From assembly GCA_032871835.1 (NCBI GenBank), contig CM065296.1, forward strand, positions 56,139,288 through 56,203,287: a stretch of DNA of 64,000 nt. Reading direction: 5' to 3'. The notes beneath the pieces are model-generated. The model was not told where the DNA came from and did not search any database. It saw only the letters and a list, made by a program, of their open reading frames with translations. Of the stretch, positions 12,501-22,839 are shown one piece after another. Source of the stretch: Dipteronia dyeriana (Eukaryota; Streptophyta; Magnoliopsida; Sapindales; Sapindaceae). Within the stretch, counting starts at the first letter, position 1. Each line of letters starts with the position of its first letter. The position numbers were made by a program, and so were the translations under genes.

Positions 12501-13034
12501 CATCAGTATCCAGTTCAGCATATATATGAGGCAGAGCTTCACAGCATCATACACCTCTCCAAACTCTATGATGGTGACAACACCCCTTATCTCCTCCAAC
12601 GAGATCTTATCGGCTCTAGGAAAGTACCGCTGATGTATGTCATTCTCCACTTCCGCATACTTAGTCGTGTCCGGTACAACTCCAAACCGTAATTCGGTGA
12701 TCAGGTAAAATTCCATCTTCGAAAACCTTACCGACTGGTTCCCTAACATGAATTGCATCTTATCTATTGGGCCGTTATGATGCAGCTCCCTCAAAGGCAA
12801 CTGATGTATAACACCACCCGAAAACTTCATTTCCTGATGTATCGTCAGGAAATACCCGAAACATGACGCCATGAAACGACGTTGATCTTTATCTGTAAAT
12901 TCTGTATAGACCCGGTTCAGGGCGTCGTCTATATGGGCAAGGGCGTCAAAATGGTCGTGTCGAGTCAATTTACCCTCGTACCAGTCTCCTTGTGGAGTTT
13001 TAAGCAAATCCCTCAACCTATTTCTCATCTGCAA
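9527..13034 (-). pseudogene. DUF1985 + Ulp1 (C48 SUMO-protease-like) gene captured in MULE, decayed
   Basis: Reading the minus strand: exon 13034-12270 holds a DUF1985 domain (SCFGYFLTIHQEMKFSGG, VRFSKMEFYLITELRFG), ending at a GTAAGA donor. Further likely exons are 12188-~12044 (EVIPDSGQEFGTRRVTDLSP), 11972-~11613, ~11555-~10698 (coiled coil, then a Pro-rich 13-residue repeat), 10616-~10535 (RDVYVLAPVDIKWFMRIQ), ~10451-10361 (MDAYLYILRKCQRGF), ~10256-10098, ~10025-9753 and 9667-9527. The last two carry the Ulp1 core: GGKHWLVVTVD with catalytic His codon 9992-9994 and GNCGPHTLRLIGYLL with catalytic Cys codon 9659-9661; stop at 9527-9529. In-frame stops (e.g. after FDP near 9940, and in the ~11555 exon) show it is inactive as read. 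Ulp1 enzymes cleave SUMO; what MULE-borne copies do is not settled. Confidence 0.82.
10919..11113 (-). repeat. 39 bp minisatellite, five units, in frame with the Ulp1-gene linker
   Basis: Five exact-length 39 bp units (10919, 10958, 10997, 11036, 11075) with a partial sixth at 11114. Each encodes 13 residues on the minus strand on the pattern PPPPSTSTQAQRS. Unit length is a multiple of three, so copy number can change without shifting frame. It lies between the coiled coil and the Ulp1 core. Confidence 0.85.
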
Positions 13035-13059
13035 TGTAACAGAAATACAACATCATTAA

Positions 13060-13945
13060 ACATAAAAAATCTCGGAACCAAAATTATAAGTCTCGATCCA
13101 ATGTGAAAACAGCTCGGTCTAAAAAAAAATATGGTCGATACTAGGACAAATAAGCTCGACCATTTAAAAAAAAATCCATCCAATGCCAAAAATGCTCGAT
13201 CCCATAACAAAAAAACTCGGTCCAATGTAAAAAAAAGATCGGTCCAATTATAAAAAAGCTCGGTCCTATAAAAAAAGCTCGACCCATCTAAAAAAAAGCT
13301 CGACCCTTTAAAAAAAAGCTCGATTCTATGAAAAAAAATGCTCGATCCCATAACAAAAAATCTCAATGCTATGTAAAAAAAAAAGCACGTTCTTATTTAA
13401 AAAAAAAAGCTCGATCCCATGATGAAAATGCTTGATACAATGTAAAAAAAGCTCGAGCCTATTGAAAAAAACTCGATCCCTTTACAAAAAAAAACTTGAT
13501 CCCTTTCAAAAAAGCTCAATCTCATTCAAAAAAAGCTCGACCCCTTATAAAAAAAGCTTGATTTACCAAAACCTATATTTCAAAAAAAAAAAAGCTTCAC
13601 TTATCTATAAAAAAGCTCGACCATTTAAAAAAAAAAACTCGATCCTATGAAAAAAATGTTAGATCTCATAATAAAAAAGCTCGATCCTATGTAAAAAAAG
13701 CTCGATCTTATTTTAAAAAAACTCGATCCCATGATGAAACAGCTTGATCCAATGTAAAAAAAGCTCGAGCCTATTGAAAAAAACTTGATTCCTTTTTAAA
13801 AAAAGCTCGATCCCTTTCAAAAAAGTTCGATCCATTCAAAAAAAGCTCAAACCCTTATAAAAAAAGCTCGACTTACCAAAACCTAATTTTCACGAAAATA
13901 AATGCTCGACTCAACTACAAATAAGTTCGATTCTCCTGCAAAAAG
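13060..13945. repeat. A-rich satellite array 'aaaaaagctcgatccc' with ~312 bp higher-order period
   Basis: About 40 degenerate units of ~20 bp, each a run of A followed by GCTCGATCC-like sequence with a short variable tail. A higher-order repeat is visible: the unit order around 'tcgatcccatgatgaaa' at 13411 recurs at 13723 with the same neighbours (…gagcctattgaaaaaa, …ttaccaaaacct). It lies just upstream of the DUF1985 exon. Long translated frames across it are composition artefacts. Confidence 0.85.
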
Positions 13946-14322
13946 TGTCTGTAACCCAGAATTTCATCTTCCTCAACAGATATTCAAACCAAATTTCAAA
14001 CTCTAACCTAAACCACAACCATTCTCAGATCTCTATTTTAACCCTAATCTACAATTTCAATCAACAAAACTCAATTATAACATGCAATGCAAGTTATCAA
14101 CAACAAAAATGAGGAAAAAAAAACTAATCTTACCTTTGTCAATCGCAGTTGTTCATGTGTACTCTCGTTCCGGTCACTTCACCGTCGATTAGCTTCTCGA
14201 CAGTTTCACTCTTAAAAACGACAAATTTCTCTCTGTTTTAATATTTCGGGATATTTTCGTCTGAACATGTTAAATGGTGTCTTTTAAACATACATTAGTA
14301 AAGTGGTGATATTTACACAACA

Positions 14323-14337
14323 CCCCCCCCCCCCCCC
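14323..14337. repeat. C15 homopolymer
   Basis: Fifteen consecutive C in otherwise AT-rich DNA near the inferred right end of the MULE. Length is prone to sequencing error. Confidence 0.8.
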
Positions 14338-14477
14338 TAATGTGCCAATAATTTTTTGAACCCTTCGAGCTTAGGGTAAGTTTTCTAACCTCACTTGTAC
14401 TTTTGAAAAGAATAGGTTTTGAAGCATATGTGCTTTTATCAATATTTAAGTTTTATATATTTGAAAATATATATATC
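14338..14477. other. Short unassigned interval between MULE and element B
   Basis: AT-rich, no ORF, ends in ATATC, which is the left target-site duplication of element B. Confidence 0.6.
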
Positions 14478-14827
14478 TGAAAAGTCCTCATTTGTTGATT
14501 GGCTTATTTCGTGAACAACCACATTGTTTGGGCTCATGTAAGGGTAGCTTAGGCTCTGAAGACCTCAAGAGGAGAAGCATCAAAGGTAAAATTCTTGTGC
14601 TTACTTACTTTGAAGAGATAATTGCACACACTCACATATCCATGCATAAATCTTGATCTTATTGGTTGAGTGTTTTCTTGTGTGCATTTTAGTTTACATG
14701 ACTCTTGTTGACCTATTTGCATCTTGCTATGAAAGTTGTATGTCATGCTAGGCATTCAAATAGGATGCAAATTCATCACTCTTGAACTTATTGTTTTTAT
14801 GCATTTGATTGTTGAAATAATAGGTCT

Positions 14828-15110
14828 TGCGCTGGTGGTGCGCTACTCGACCAGGGCACCTCACCAGCGCAACTTTCACAGTGGACTGTCGCTAGTGTTA
14901 CGCCACTGAGCTGCACTGCTGCACCCGCGCATAGTTGAAAAATGTGGGTGTGCGCTGGTGGTGCGCTACTCGTCTAGCGCAGCCTCACCAGCGCAAACTT
15001 CCCAGAGGATCTGCGCTTGTGTTGCGCTACTGATGCGCCACTCGACCATCACCTGTTTTAAAAAATAGGGTGTGCGTTGCTCGACCAGCGCACGTCACCA
15101 GAGCACGCAG
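14828..15110. promoter_or_regulatory. GC-rich hairpin island in LTR U3 of element B
   Basis: Repeats of 'tgcgctggtggtgcgctac' and 'cgaccagcgca' alternate; GCGCTGGT pairs with ACCAGCGC, so each unit can fold. At least four such units occur, ending ~50 bp upstream of the TATA tract. A second version is at 19989-20245 in the 3' LTR. CpG-dense compared with everything around it. Confidence 0.65.
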
Positions 15111-15156
15111 AGAAAACTGGAACGTTTTTTCCAAAACAACCTCACTTTGATTGGAT

Positions 15157-15158
<2 letters not shown>

Positions 15159-15198
<40 letters not shown>
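15159..15198 (+). promoter_or_regulatory. Expanded TATA box, (TA)20
   Basis: The 3' LTR has 12 bp of TA at the same place (20297-20308), preceded by the same 'ttggatct' and followed by the same 'actcaatgcc'. So the likely TATA box of the 5' LTR has become a 40 bp microsatellite. Confidence 0.65.
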
Positions 15199-15199
<1 letters not shown>

Positions 15200-16086
15200 C
15201 TCAATGCCTTAAGGTCGTGTATGAGTTCAGAATATCACATTTCTTCCTTAGAACACATTTCAAAGGAAAAACACTTCCAAGAACTCATTTTTAATCACTC
15301 AAAGCATTCCCATGTGCATCAAATCTTCATATTGCATCTTCTAAGTTCATCTAGAGTGCATCTATGGATAGGGTTGCTTAATCACATCTTGTTTGGTAAG
15401 TTCTTCACTATCTTCTTACAAGTTAAGTGTTTTGCTTACTAAACCATCTCTTTAATTAATTGTATTCTCTTAGAATATTTCTATATACAAATTAGAGATT
15501 GTTATGATGACATGATTGAGTGTTGTATTGTGATAGCTTCATAGGATTGATTGATCTATGTTTAACTAAGCTATTTGAACATGTCATTTAGCACTTGATA
15601 TCTAGGATTGCATTAATTGTCATCTCATTATCCTAGATAAGCATATAGGGGTTTCTAGCCTTGTTTGTTCACTGAATATCATTACATATTCACTTAGGAC
15701 ACTTTATCTCTTCATTGAGAAGTAAGACTTGTGTTGCTTCCTGGAGTAGGTAGCTTAAAGCACAAGCATGATGAACTAGGTTCACTTATACCGGGATTAG
15801 GTAGTGGTGAAGGATTAAACCGGGATTAGGTTGTAATTCTTTTATCATTAGTGGATTCGAGGTTCTAGTGTGGCTCACTTATCAGCCCGTGGTTTTTCCC
15901 ATTTTGAGGGTTTCCACGTATATAGTGTTTTTACTATTTCCGCATTTATTACACTTGTGGTATCTTTGTAACTAGTTAGGGGTATTTTTGTCAACTTGAC
16001 TCTCAACGAAAATTGGGTAAAAGTTAATTAAAATCTATTCACCCCCCCTCTAGATAAATATTACACACCATAATATTTGTTTCAAT

Positions 16087-16097
16087 TGGTATCAGAG
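16087..16097 (+). other. Primer-binding site of element B
   Basis: TGGTATCAGAG two bases after the LTR end, complementary to initiator tRNA-Met. Confidence 0.9.
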
Positions 16098-16210
16098 AGG
16101 GTTCCTAGACATACATAGGTGATCATTGCTCATACTTGGTGTGTGTTACATTTTGTGTGTGTATTGATCATTCATACATTTGAATTCATATCATTCATTC
16201 ATTAAACACA

Positions 16211-18420
16211 ATGAGTGGAAACGGTGGCAATGGGGGAGCTTCTAGCAATAGACCTCCACTTCTCACCGGATTGAATTATGCCTCTTGGAAATGCAAGATG
16301 GAGTCGTATATTTGCCAAATTCATGACAGGGCAAGGATGACGGTTGAAGATGGCTACACTCCACCTATGATGACTCCTACGGATGGAGGAGATGATGTAC
16401 TCAAGCCAAATGTACAGTGGAACGAACAAGAGTTTGAGGCATCAAAATGGAATAGGAAGGCAATGCATGCCATCCTATGTGCAATGGATGAGAACCAGTA
16501 CAAATTGGTTCAAAATACTAGGATAGCTAAGGAGGCATGGGATATCCTAGAGGTTGCAGATAAGGGAACCGATGTGGTTAAGGAATTAAACCTTCAAGTT
16601 CTCCAAACGCAATTCGAATTGCTCAAGATGGATGAGAACGAGTGCTTTAATGACTTTGAAGTAAGATTAATGGACATTGTGAATCAAAGTCATCTACTTG
16701 GTGACCTTATTCGGATAAGAGAATCAAGCAAAATATTATGAGATCTCTACCCAAAAGATTTGAGTCTAATGTGACGGCTTTAGAAGAGAATAGTGCTTAC
16801 AAGGATATGAAGCCGAGTGAAGTGATTGGGAGACTACTAGCTTATGAATCCAGGAAGGGTCTTACCACCACATCTCCTAAAAAGCAAAAGGGAATTGCTT
16901 TGAAAGCCTCTAAAGTTGAGAAGGAGGAAAGTGATGACTCGGATGAGGAAATGGCTTTACTAATAAGGAAGTTCAAAAAATTCTACAAGTCCAAGAGGAA
17001 AGGTTTTGGATCCAAGGATCAAGACTTGAAGAAAAAAACTCCTTTCAAGAAGTTTGAGCCTAGGGAAGAAAAAATCGGAAGGAAAGGGGTCTGATGATAT
17101 GAATGTGGTGGGATAGGTCACTTTGCCCCCGAATGTGCTAATTCGAAGAAGAAGAAGAAGAAAGGAAAGGTGGTGACCACCCCATCAATTGATAGTGGAA
17201 GTGATAACTCCAATGAAGGAGATGATTCCTCTAATGATGAAGAGATTATTCTTAACTACACGACTTTTGGAGCCTCCTTTATGGAAGATGTAGAAAAAGG
17301 AAACCAGGCCTTAGTTTGCAACCTTGAAGAAGGATGTGTTGAAAAAGTAGCTAAGAGAGTGATAAATGAAGCTACTTACATTGATGATAACATCATGACA
17401 ACAAGTGACACTAGTGATGACTCTAGTGATAAGAGTTCTTCTTCTCACTCTACAAATGGAAATGTAGAGAGTATGAACCTTGAAAGGTTCATTGAGCATT
17501 TTCAAAGCTCAAGGTTGAATATAAAGAAAGAGGTTCGGAAGCTAAAGGAAGAGAACCTCAAGCTATCAACCAAAGTGACCCACTTAAGTGAGAAAATGGA
17601 GAATGGAAGAAAAGTGGAAGAAAGCTTGAAGGAGGAGCTTAGAAAGGCTAGAGAGTTGATTGCTAAGATGACTACGAGTACGGAGAAGCTTGACCATATG
17701 TTGGGAGTAGGCAAGAAGCCAAGTGACAAGAGAGGTCTAGGGTTTGAAGATGACAAGGAGACCTCAATTCCTAGCGAGACGGTACTTGTCAAGAGCTTGG
17801 ACTTTAAAGAACCTCTTCTTCCACTTCATCCTAAGAAGAAAATTGAACTAGGAGAGTGTTCTAGAAATGTCCAAGTCAAGGCACCAAGAAGTCAAGCTCA
17901 AGCTCAACCAATGAGAGCACTTCAAGCAACTATCCCTCAAACTAAAAGCTATCAAGCCAAGAAGCATTCCCTGCATGCTCAACAAAGGAAGCAATCTTCT
18001 CCAACTCAACAACAAGGGAGAAGAGAATCAATACCACACCAAAGGAAAGCTCAAAGACATGGGAAAACACCTTTGTCCTCACAAAGGAATGGTATGACCC
18101 CTCATTTTATTCCTTCATGTCATTTTTGTGGTGTTGATGGTCATATTAGACCAAATTGCTTTAAGTACATTAACATGTGTAGAACTAAGAGCATGATTGA
18201 AAGAAAAAGGGGTAGAGCCAATATGCATGAGCCTAGGAAAGCTATTGTTAATGATCCTAGGAGTAATATGATGATCTTGACCACTAGGAATAACAATGTG
18301 TCACCTAAATGGATTAAGAAAGATGAACCCGCTTGTCATTGTGCTAAGTTTTTACCCAAAAGCTCAACTAGGTCCAATGGATTTAGTAGATCGATTGGGA
18401 TTTGTCACATGGAGTGCTGA
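16211..18420 (+). pseudogene. gag-like protein of element B, near-intact with three lesions
   Basis: Start ATG at 16211 (MSGNGGNGGASSNRPPLL), 126 bp after the LTR. A UBN2-type gag domain spans about residues 1-210 (LNYASWKCKMESYI; AWDILEVADKG; LQTQFELLKM; MRSLPKRFES), with a one-base frameshift near 16707 separating 16211-16741 from the downstream frame. Two adjacent TGA stops (17092-17097) fall at the first Cys of knuckle 1 (YECGGIGHFAPEC, 17098-17136). Then come a Lys tract, a Ser/Asp acidic region, a coiled coil (~17500-17700, EENLKLSTKVTHLSEKMEN), a Gln/Lys basic region, and an intact second knuckle CHFCGVDGHIRPNC at 18118-18159. Terminates at 18420 (HMEC, stop). About 735 residues if the frameshift is bridged. 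Gag packages element RNA; with no pol, movement would need trans enzymes. Confidence 0.85.
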
Positions 18421-19630
18421 GTTGTGGTCTTTGACCCCATAAGGGGAACTCAAGCAAAGAGAGCAATTGCATACTTGTTGCATGAAATTTTTCTTAAATA
18501 TGTTTATGCCTCTTTATTGATTGCTTGAGTAGCTTGGTTGCACTTACAGTATATTGTATTTTCTTAAATAAGTGTGAACATTGCTTTGATTACAATCCAT
18601 GTCATATTTATGTTCAAACATGCATTTTTGGACTAGGAGATCTATATAGGAAGTACATTTTGAATGACCTTTAATTATCTCCATGACATGATGATTCTTA
18701 ATTGACATGCTAATGAAAAATGATAAAGCATGATTTGATGATTGAAATTGTTAAATGCAACACATTGTGTGAAACATACTAGTGAGACTAAAATGTTTAA
18801 TCAATGTCTTTTTTTTTTATTTGAACATGGCTATTATCATACGGGTATCCTCCTAGAAAAATCAAATAGGGTGCAAAGTTGCTCATGCCATGTTTAGTTT
18901 CTAAAGTTGGATATAGTGCCTTTAAAACTTGATATTTATAAGAACTCTATATCATTGCTTCTCTCATGACAAATGGTGTAATTGGTTTGAATTCTTTTGG
19001 AAACCTTTATCATTTGCTTTGCCAAATACCATTATTTTTGGACTTGAATGCAACATGTCTTGTATGCAAAGCACTTTTTTGATTCACATTGTCTTTCAAA
19101 TAAATCTCCTTGTGTCTCTTCTATCACTTGAGGTTGCATAAATGTGGCTTATATAATTATGCAACAATCTTGATACTCTTTTCTTTCTTTGCCTTGAGTG
19201 ACCCAGTTGGGGACTTCTCCTTTATCTATATCATGACAAAAAGAGGGATTAGCATTGACCTAACATTGTGATGTTAGGGGGAGTAGCATGTGTTGGCTTT
19301 AAGGGGTAGCAATGCTTGTTTGAGGGGGAGATTACATGTAGGGGGAGTAACCCGTTGAGTGGGAGCATTGCATGAGCATTTCATGATATCATATTCGTAT
19401 TTCTAAAGGCAAATGCTTTTGTTTTATATTCACTTGATCATCTCACATGCACTTGGTTTGGAAAGAGTATTTGTGCTTGCCTTGTGTGTAGGGTTGATAG
19501 TTCTACAAGAAATTGAAGACTTGAAGTTTTTTTTATGTTTATCTCTTTGTAATGTAGAATATCTTCCCAGTGTTTTTATATTTTGTTTTGTGAGGATCAA
19601 TGTGAGTGGTGGTTTTGTCACGAAATAGCC
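18421..19630 (+). other. Non-coding 3' internal region of element B
   Basis: No long ORF. It contains blocks shared with elements A and D ('ctattatcatacggg' near 18833, 'ccaaataccat' near 19022) and several G-rich runs (gggggagtagcatg, gggggagattac, gggggagtaaccc at 19275-19345). Conservation between elements that lack pol suggests a cis function such as packaging or RNA export, but this is inference. Confidence 0.6.
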
Positions 19631-19642
19631 AAATGGAGAGAT
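19631..19642 (+). other. Polypurine tract of element B
   Basis: AAATGGAGAGAT immediately before the 3' LTR; the expected plus-strand primer site. Confidence 0.7.
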
Positions 19643-21196
19643 TGAAAAGTCCTCATTTGTTGATTGGCTTATTTCGTGAACAACCACATTGTTGGGGTTC
19701 ATGTAAGGGTAGCTTAAGCTCTTAAGACCTCAAGAGGAGAAGCATCAAAGGTAAAATTCTTGTGCTTACTTCCTTTGAAGAGATAATTGCACGCACTCAC
19801 ATATTCATGCATAACTCTTGATCTTATTTCTTGAGTGTTTTCTTGTGTGCATTTTAGTTTATATGACTCTTGTTGACCTATTTGCATCTTGCTACAAAAG
19901 TTGTATGTCATGTTAGGCATTAAAATATGATGTAATTTCATCACTCTTGAACTTATTGTTTTTATGCATTTGAGTGTTGAAATAATAGGTCTTGCGTTGG
20001 TGGTGCGCTACTCGACCAGCGCACCTCACCAGCACAACTTTCACAGTGGATTGTCGCTAGTGTTGCACCACAAAGCTGTACTGCTGCACCCGTGCATAGT
20101 TGAAAAATATGGGCGTGCGCTGGTGGTGCGCTACTCGTCTAGCGCAAACTTCCAAGAGGATCTGCGCTTGTGTTGCGCTACTGATGCGCCACTCGACCAG
20201 CGTCTATTTTAAAAAATAGATTGTGCGCTACTCGATCAGCGCACACAGAGGAAGATGGAACGTTTTTTCCAAAACGACCTCACTTTGATTGGATCTTATA
20301 TATATATAACTCAATGCCTTAAGGTCGTGTATGAGTTTAGAATATCACATTTCTTCCTTAGAACACATTTCAAAGGAAAAACACTTCCAAGAACTCATTT
20401 TTAATCACTCAAAGCATTCTCATGTGCATCAAATCTTCATCTTGCATCTTCTAAGTTCATCTAGAGTGCATCTATGGATAGGGTTGCTTCATCACATCTT
20501 GTTTGGTAAGTTCTTCACTATCTTCTTACAAGTTAAGTGTTTTGCTTACAAAACCATCTCTTTAATTAATTGTAAACTCTTAGAATATTTCTAGATACAA
20601 ATTAGAGATTGTTGTGATGACATTATTGAGTGTTATATTGTAATAGCTTCATAGGATTGATTGATCTATGTTTAGCTAAGCTATTTGAACATGTCATTTA
20701 GCACTTGATATCTAGAATTGCATTAATTGTCATCTCATTATCCTAGATAAGCATATAGGATTTTCTAGCCTTGTTTGTTCATTGAATATGATAACATATT
20801 CACTTATGACACTTTATCTCTTCATTGAGAAGTAAGACTTGTGTTGCTTCCGGAAGTAGGTAGCTTAAAGCACAAGCATGATGAACTAGATTCACTTATA
20901 CCGGGATTAGGTAGTGGTGAAGGATTAAACCGGGATTATGTTGTAATTCTTTTATCATTAGTGGATTCGAGGTTCTAATGTGACGCACTCATCAGTCCGT
21001 GGTTTTTCCCATTTGGAAGGTTTCCACGTATATCTCAAGTGTTTTTACTATTTCTTTATTTATTACACTTATGGTATCTTTGTAACTAGTTAGGGATATT
21101 TTCGTCAACTTGACTCTCAACGAAAATTGGGTAAAAGTTAATTAAAATCTATTCACCCCCTCTAGATAAATATTACACACCATAATATTTGTTTCA
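19643..21196 (+). repeat. 3' LTR of element B
   Basis: 1554 bp copy of 14478-16084. Ends GTTTCA and is followed by the TSD ATATC (21197-21201). Confidence 0.9.
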
Positions 21197-21528
21197 ATAT
21201 CCTTGCAAAATATGGAAGCAATTAAAATATAAATAGGCTAATAACTTAATATAACATAATATAATTTCAGTTCATATCAAAGTAAAGTTTTACATCATCA
21301 CAGGTACAAATTAGTAATGCTCATTGATCGAAAGCTTTTTAAAATTTCAAATGGAGTTTTTCTATGTAGATACAAGATTGTAAAACCTAACTATCAAACG
21401 ATAGGAAAGATTTTAAAAGGCATTATTCCGAATCAGAACCATATACAAATCTAACCCATCATTCTACCCAAGTTTTGATAGCATCAGATTTTTTTTATCA
21501 ATATTGGGAATGTGGAAGGTAATAAAAC

Positions 21529-22830
21529 TTGCCATGTCTTGATTCTGACACCATCCATTGTGTTGTGCATAATGATATCCCGGATGGTGATGTTTGAGAC
21601 AGGCTTTGCTATTATCTTTTCCCGGCTTCCGATGTTGATTCCATGTCTTGCCCACAGTTCACATTGTGTACAAATATGTTTAAATATTCAGTTTGAATAG
21701 AAACACAATCATCTCCTGTAAAAATCATCACATTTTAAGAATTAGTTTAGAACCAAAACATCATACGAACTTCTATAACATTTGCTTAAGTTTGACTATA
21801 GGCCAATTCTCTGTCATGCTCAATGTGCACCCTTTCTATGTTATATTACCATAAGCATGATCATTTTCTGCTATATAATCATATTTAAAAGCTTCATTTA
21901 TTACTATACACAATGTGTGGACCAATTTTACATTCATTTCTATGTAATATGCTTTATGTACAGGAATATAACCAGAAGTAGACAAAGACAAGAAGGTGGA
22001 AGCAGAAGATTATGTTGCCACTAAAGACAAAACAAACTAGAAAAAAAATACAACAAAAGTCGATTGAGTTGTTAGTTGGGTTCAAAACCTAATCTTCATT
22101 TGGTCCATTCCAAGAAAGTGTTGTATGACTGGCCTCAAATAAATGGTGGAAAGATTGCTCATTGCTAAGTGTCAAAATTATAAGAGGTTATTGACAAAAG
22201 AAGAATAAACTCTACTGTCCGGATAAGATGATGCCCTGAAATTGAAGGACCCTATATCAAAGCATGTCAATCAATTATGCAGCATTAGTGTTTTTTTTTA
22301 TATATAGTTGTGCCAGATAACTTCAAATTTTGACTCAACAGGTCTAGTTCATGTCAAGATTAAATCTTGACCTGCAGAGTCCAACGTTGTCTACTTAAAT
22401 TCAATATTTATACTAAAAATTATTTATTCATCTACAAGCAAGCAACAAAAAGTTACTGAAAGCAAGAGTTCTAGTACAAATCACCACAACTTTAGAATTT
22501 TGCAAGTGGATTCCATCCATGTTGGACTGTCACCGGGAGATGAAAAGCTCATATCATGAACCATAACTCCTATGCAACTATCAAATTGAGGGGTCACTTG
22601 GGGACTATTCTGAATCGTTAAACCCGTCACCGTGACATTAAAACTCCTGTAAAACCTCAATGCCTATCACGGAACAACACCACAGTCATTTTAAAAGGAC
22701 AACAAACTAAAAGTCATAAAAAAAATCACTTGGGAATTTTCACAGTCATTTAAGTGGTGGTCCTTATAGTTGGCTTGAAGCTTGGCATTTTCCCAACAAG
22801 TTCTGTTCCAATCTACCACACAATTTTAAG
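21529..22830 (-). pseudogene. Polygalacturonase (glycoside hydrolase family 28) pseudogene fragment
   Basis: Two exons are recognisable on the minus strand. Exon 22663-~22490 follows an AG and reads ALRFYRSFNVTVTGLTIQNS, then GVMVHDMSFSSPGDSP, then (after a frameshift) NMDGIHLQNS, where the family normally has NTDGIH. Exon 21715-21529 follows TTTTTACAG and reads (G)DDCVSIQT, the catalytic DD motif, then VHNVNCG, then HGI and SNITIRDIIMHNTMDGVRIKTWQ in pieces, with one-base indels near 21650 and 21620, before a GT donor. A possible earlier piece is ~22763-22830 (weak). GH28 enzymes hydrolyse pectin in the cell wall. Frameshifts, loss of the GHG motif and missing N- and C-terminal exons mean it is dead. 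This is the only host-type gene I recognise in the window. Confidence 0.78.
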
Positions 22831-22839
22831 CTTAGATCC

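Larger units (their letters stand above)
7300..14330. mobile_element. Mutator-like element (MULE) with transposase and captured DUF1985-Ulp1 gene
   Basis: A MuDR-family transposase remnant (7338-9176, +) and a DUF1985-Ulp1 protease-like remnant (13034-9527, -) face each other, separated by ~350 bp. Plant MULEs carrying Ulp1-type genes are known (Kaonashi elements in Arabidopsis, CUMULE in melon), which supports one element rather than two chance neighbours. The ends are not resolved: I did not find convincing long terminal inverted repeats or a 9 bp TSD. A weak similarity between 'gtatcacactttact' (7294-7308) and the reverse complement of 14288-14312 might mark the ends. Limits given are approximate. 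Confidence 0.6.
14478..16084 (+). repeat. 5' LTR of element B
   Basis: 1607 bp, TG...CA, nearly colinear with 19643-21196. Differences are point changes, a longer TA tract and a few extra bases in the GC-rich hairpin island. TATA region at 15159, then a leader starting 'aactcaatgcc'. Confidence 0.9.
14478..21196 (+). mobile_element. Element B: complete gag-only Copia-like LTR element (6719 bp)
   Basis: Two LTRs (14478-16084 and 19643-21196) start TGAAAAGTCC and end GTTTCA. The element is bounded by a perfect 5 bp TSD, ATATC (14473-14477 and 21197-21201). Inside are a primer-binding site, a gag gene (16211-18420), ~1.2 kb of non-coding DNA with G-rich 'gggggagtaac' motifs, and a polypurine tract. 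No pol domain of any kind is present, and the 3.56 kb internal region is too short to have held one plus gag. Fits the class called TR-GAG (terminal repeats plus gag). Confidence 0.9.

Noticed and set aside
13025..13650. Two ORFs across the A-rich satellite (Phe-rich on minus, Lys/Ser-rich on plus)
   Set aside because: Composition artefact of the repeat; the frame follows the unit rather than a protein.
13060..13945. CRISPR-like regular repeats
   Set aside because: Units are degenerate, have no unique spacers of constant length and no cas genes; it is an A-rich satellite in plant DNA.
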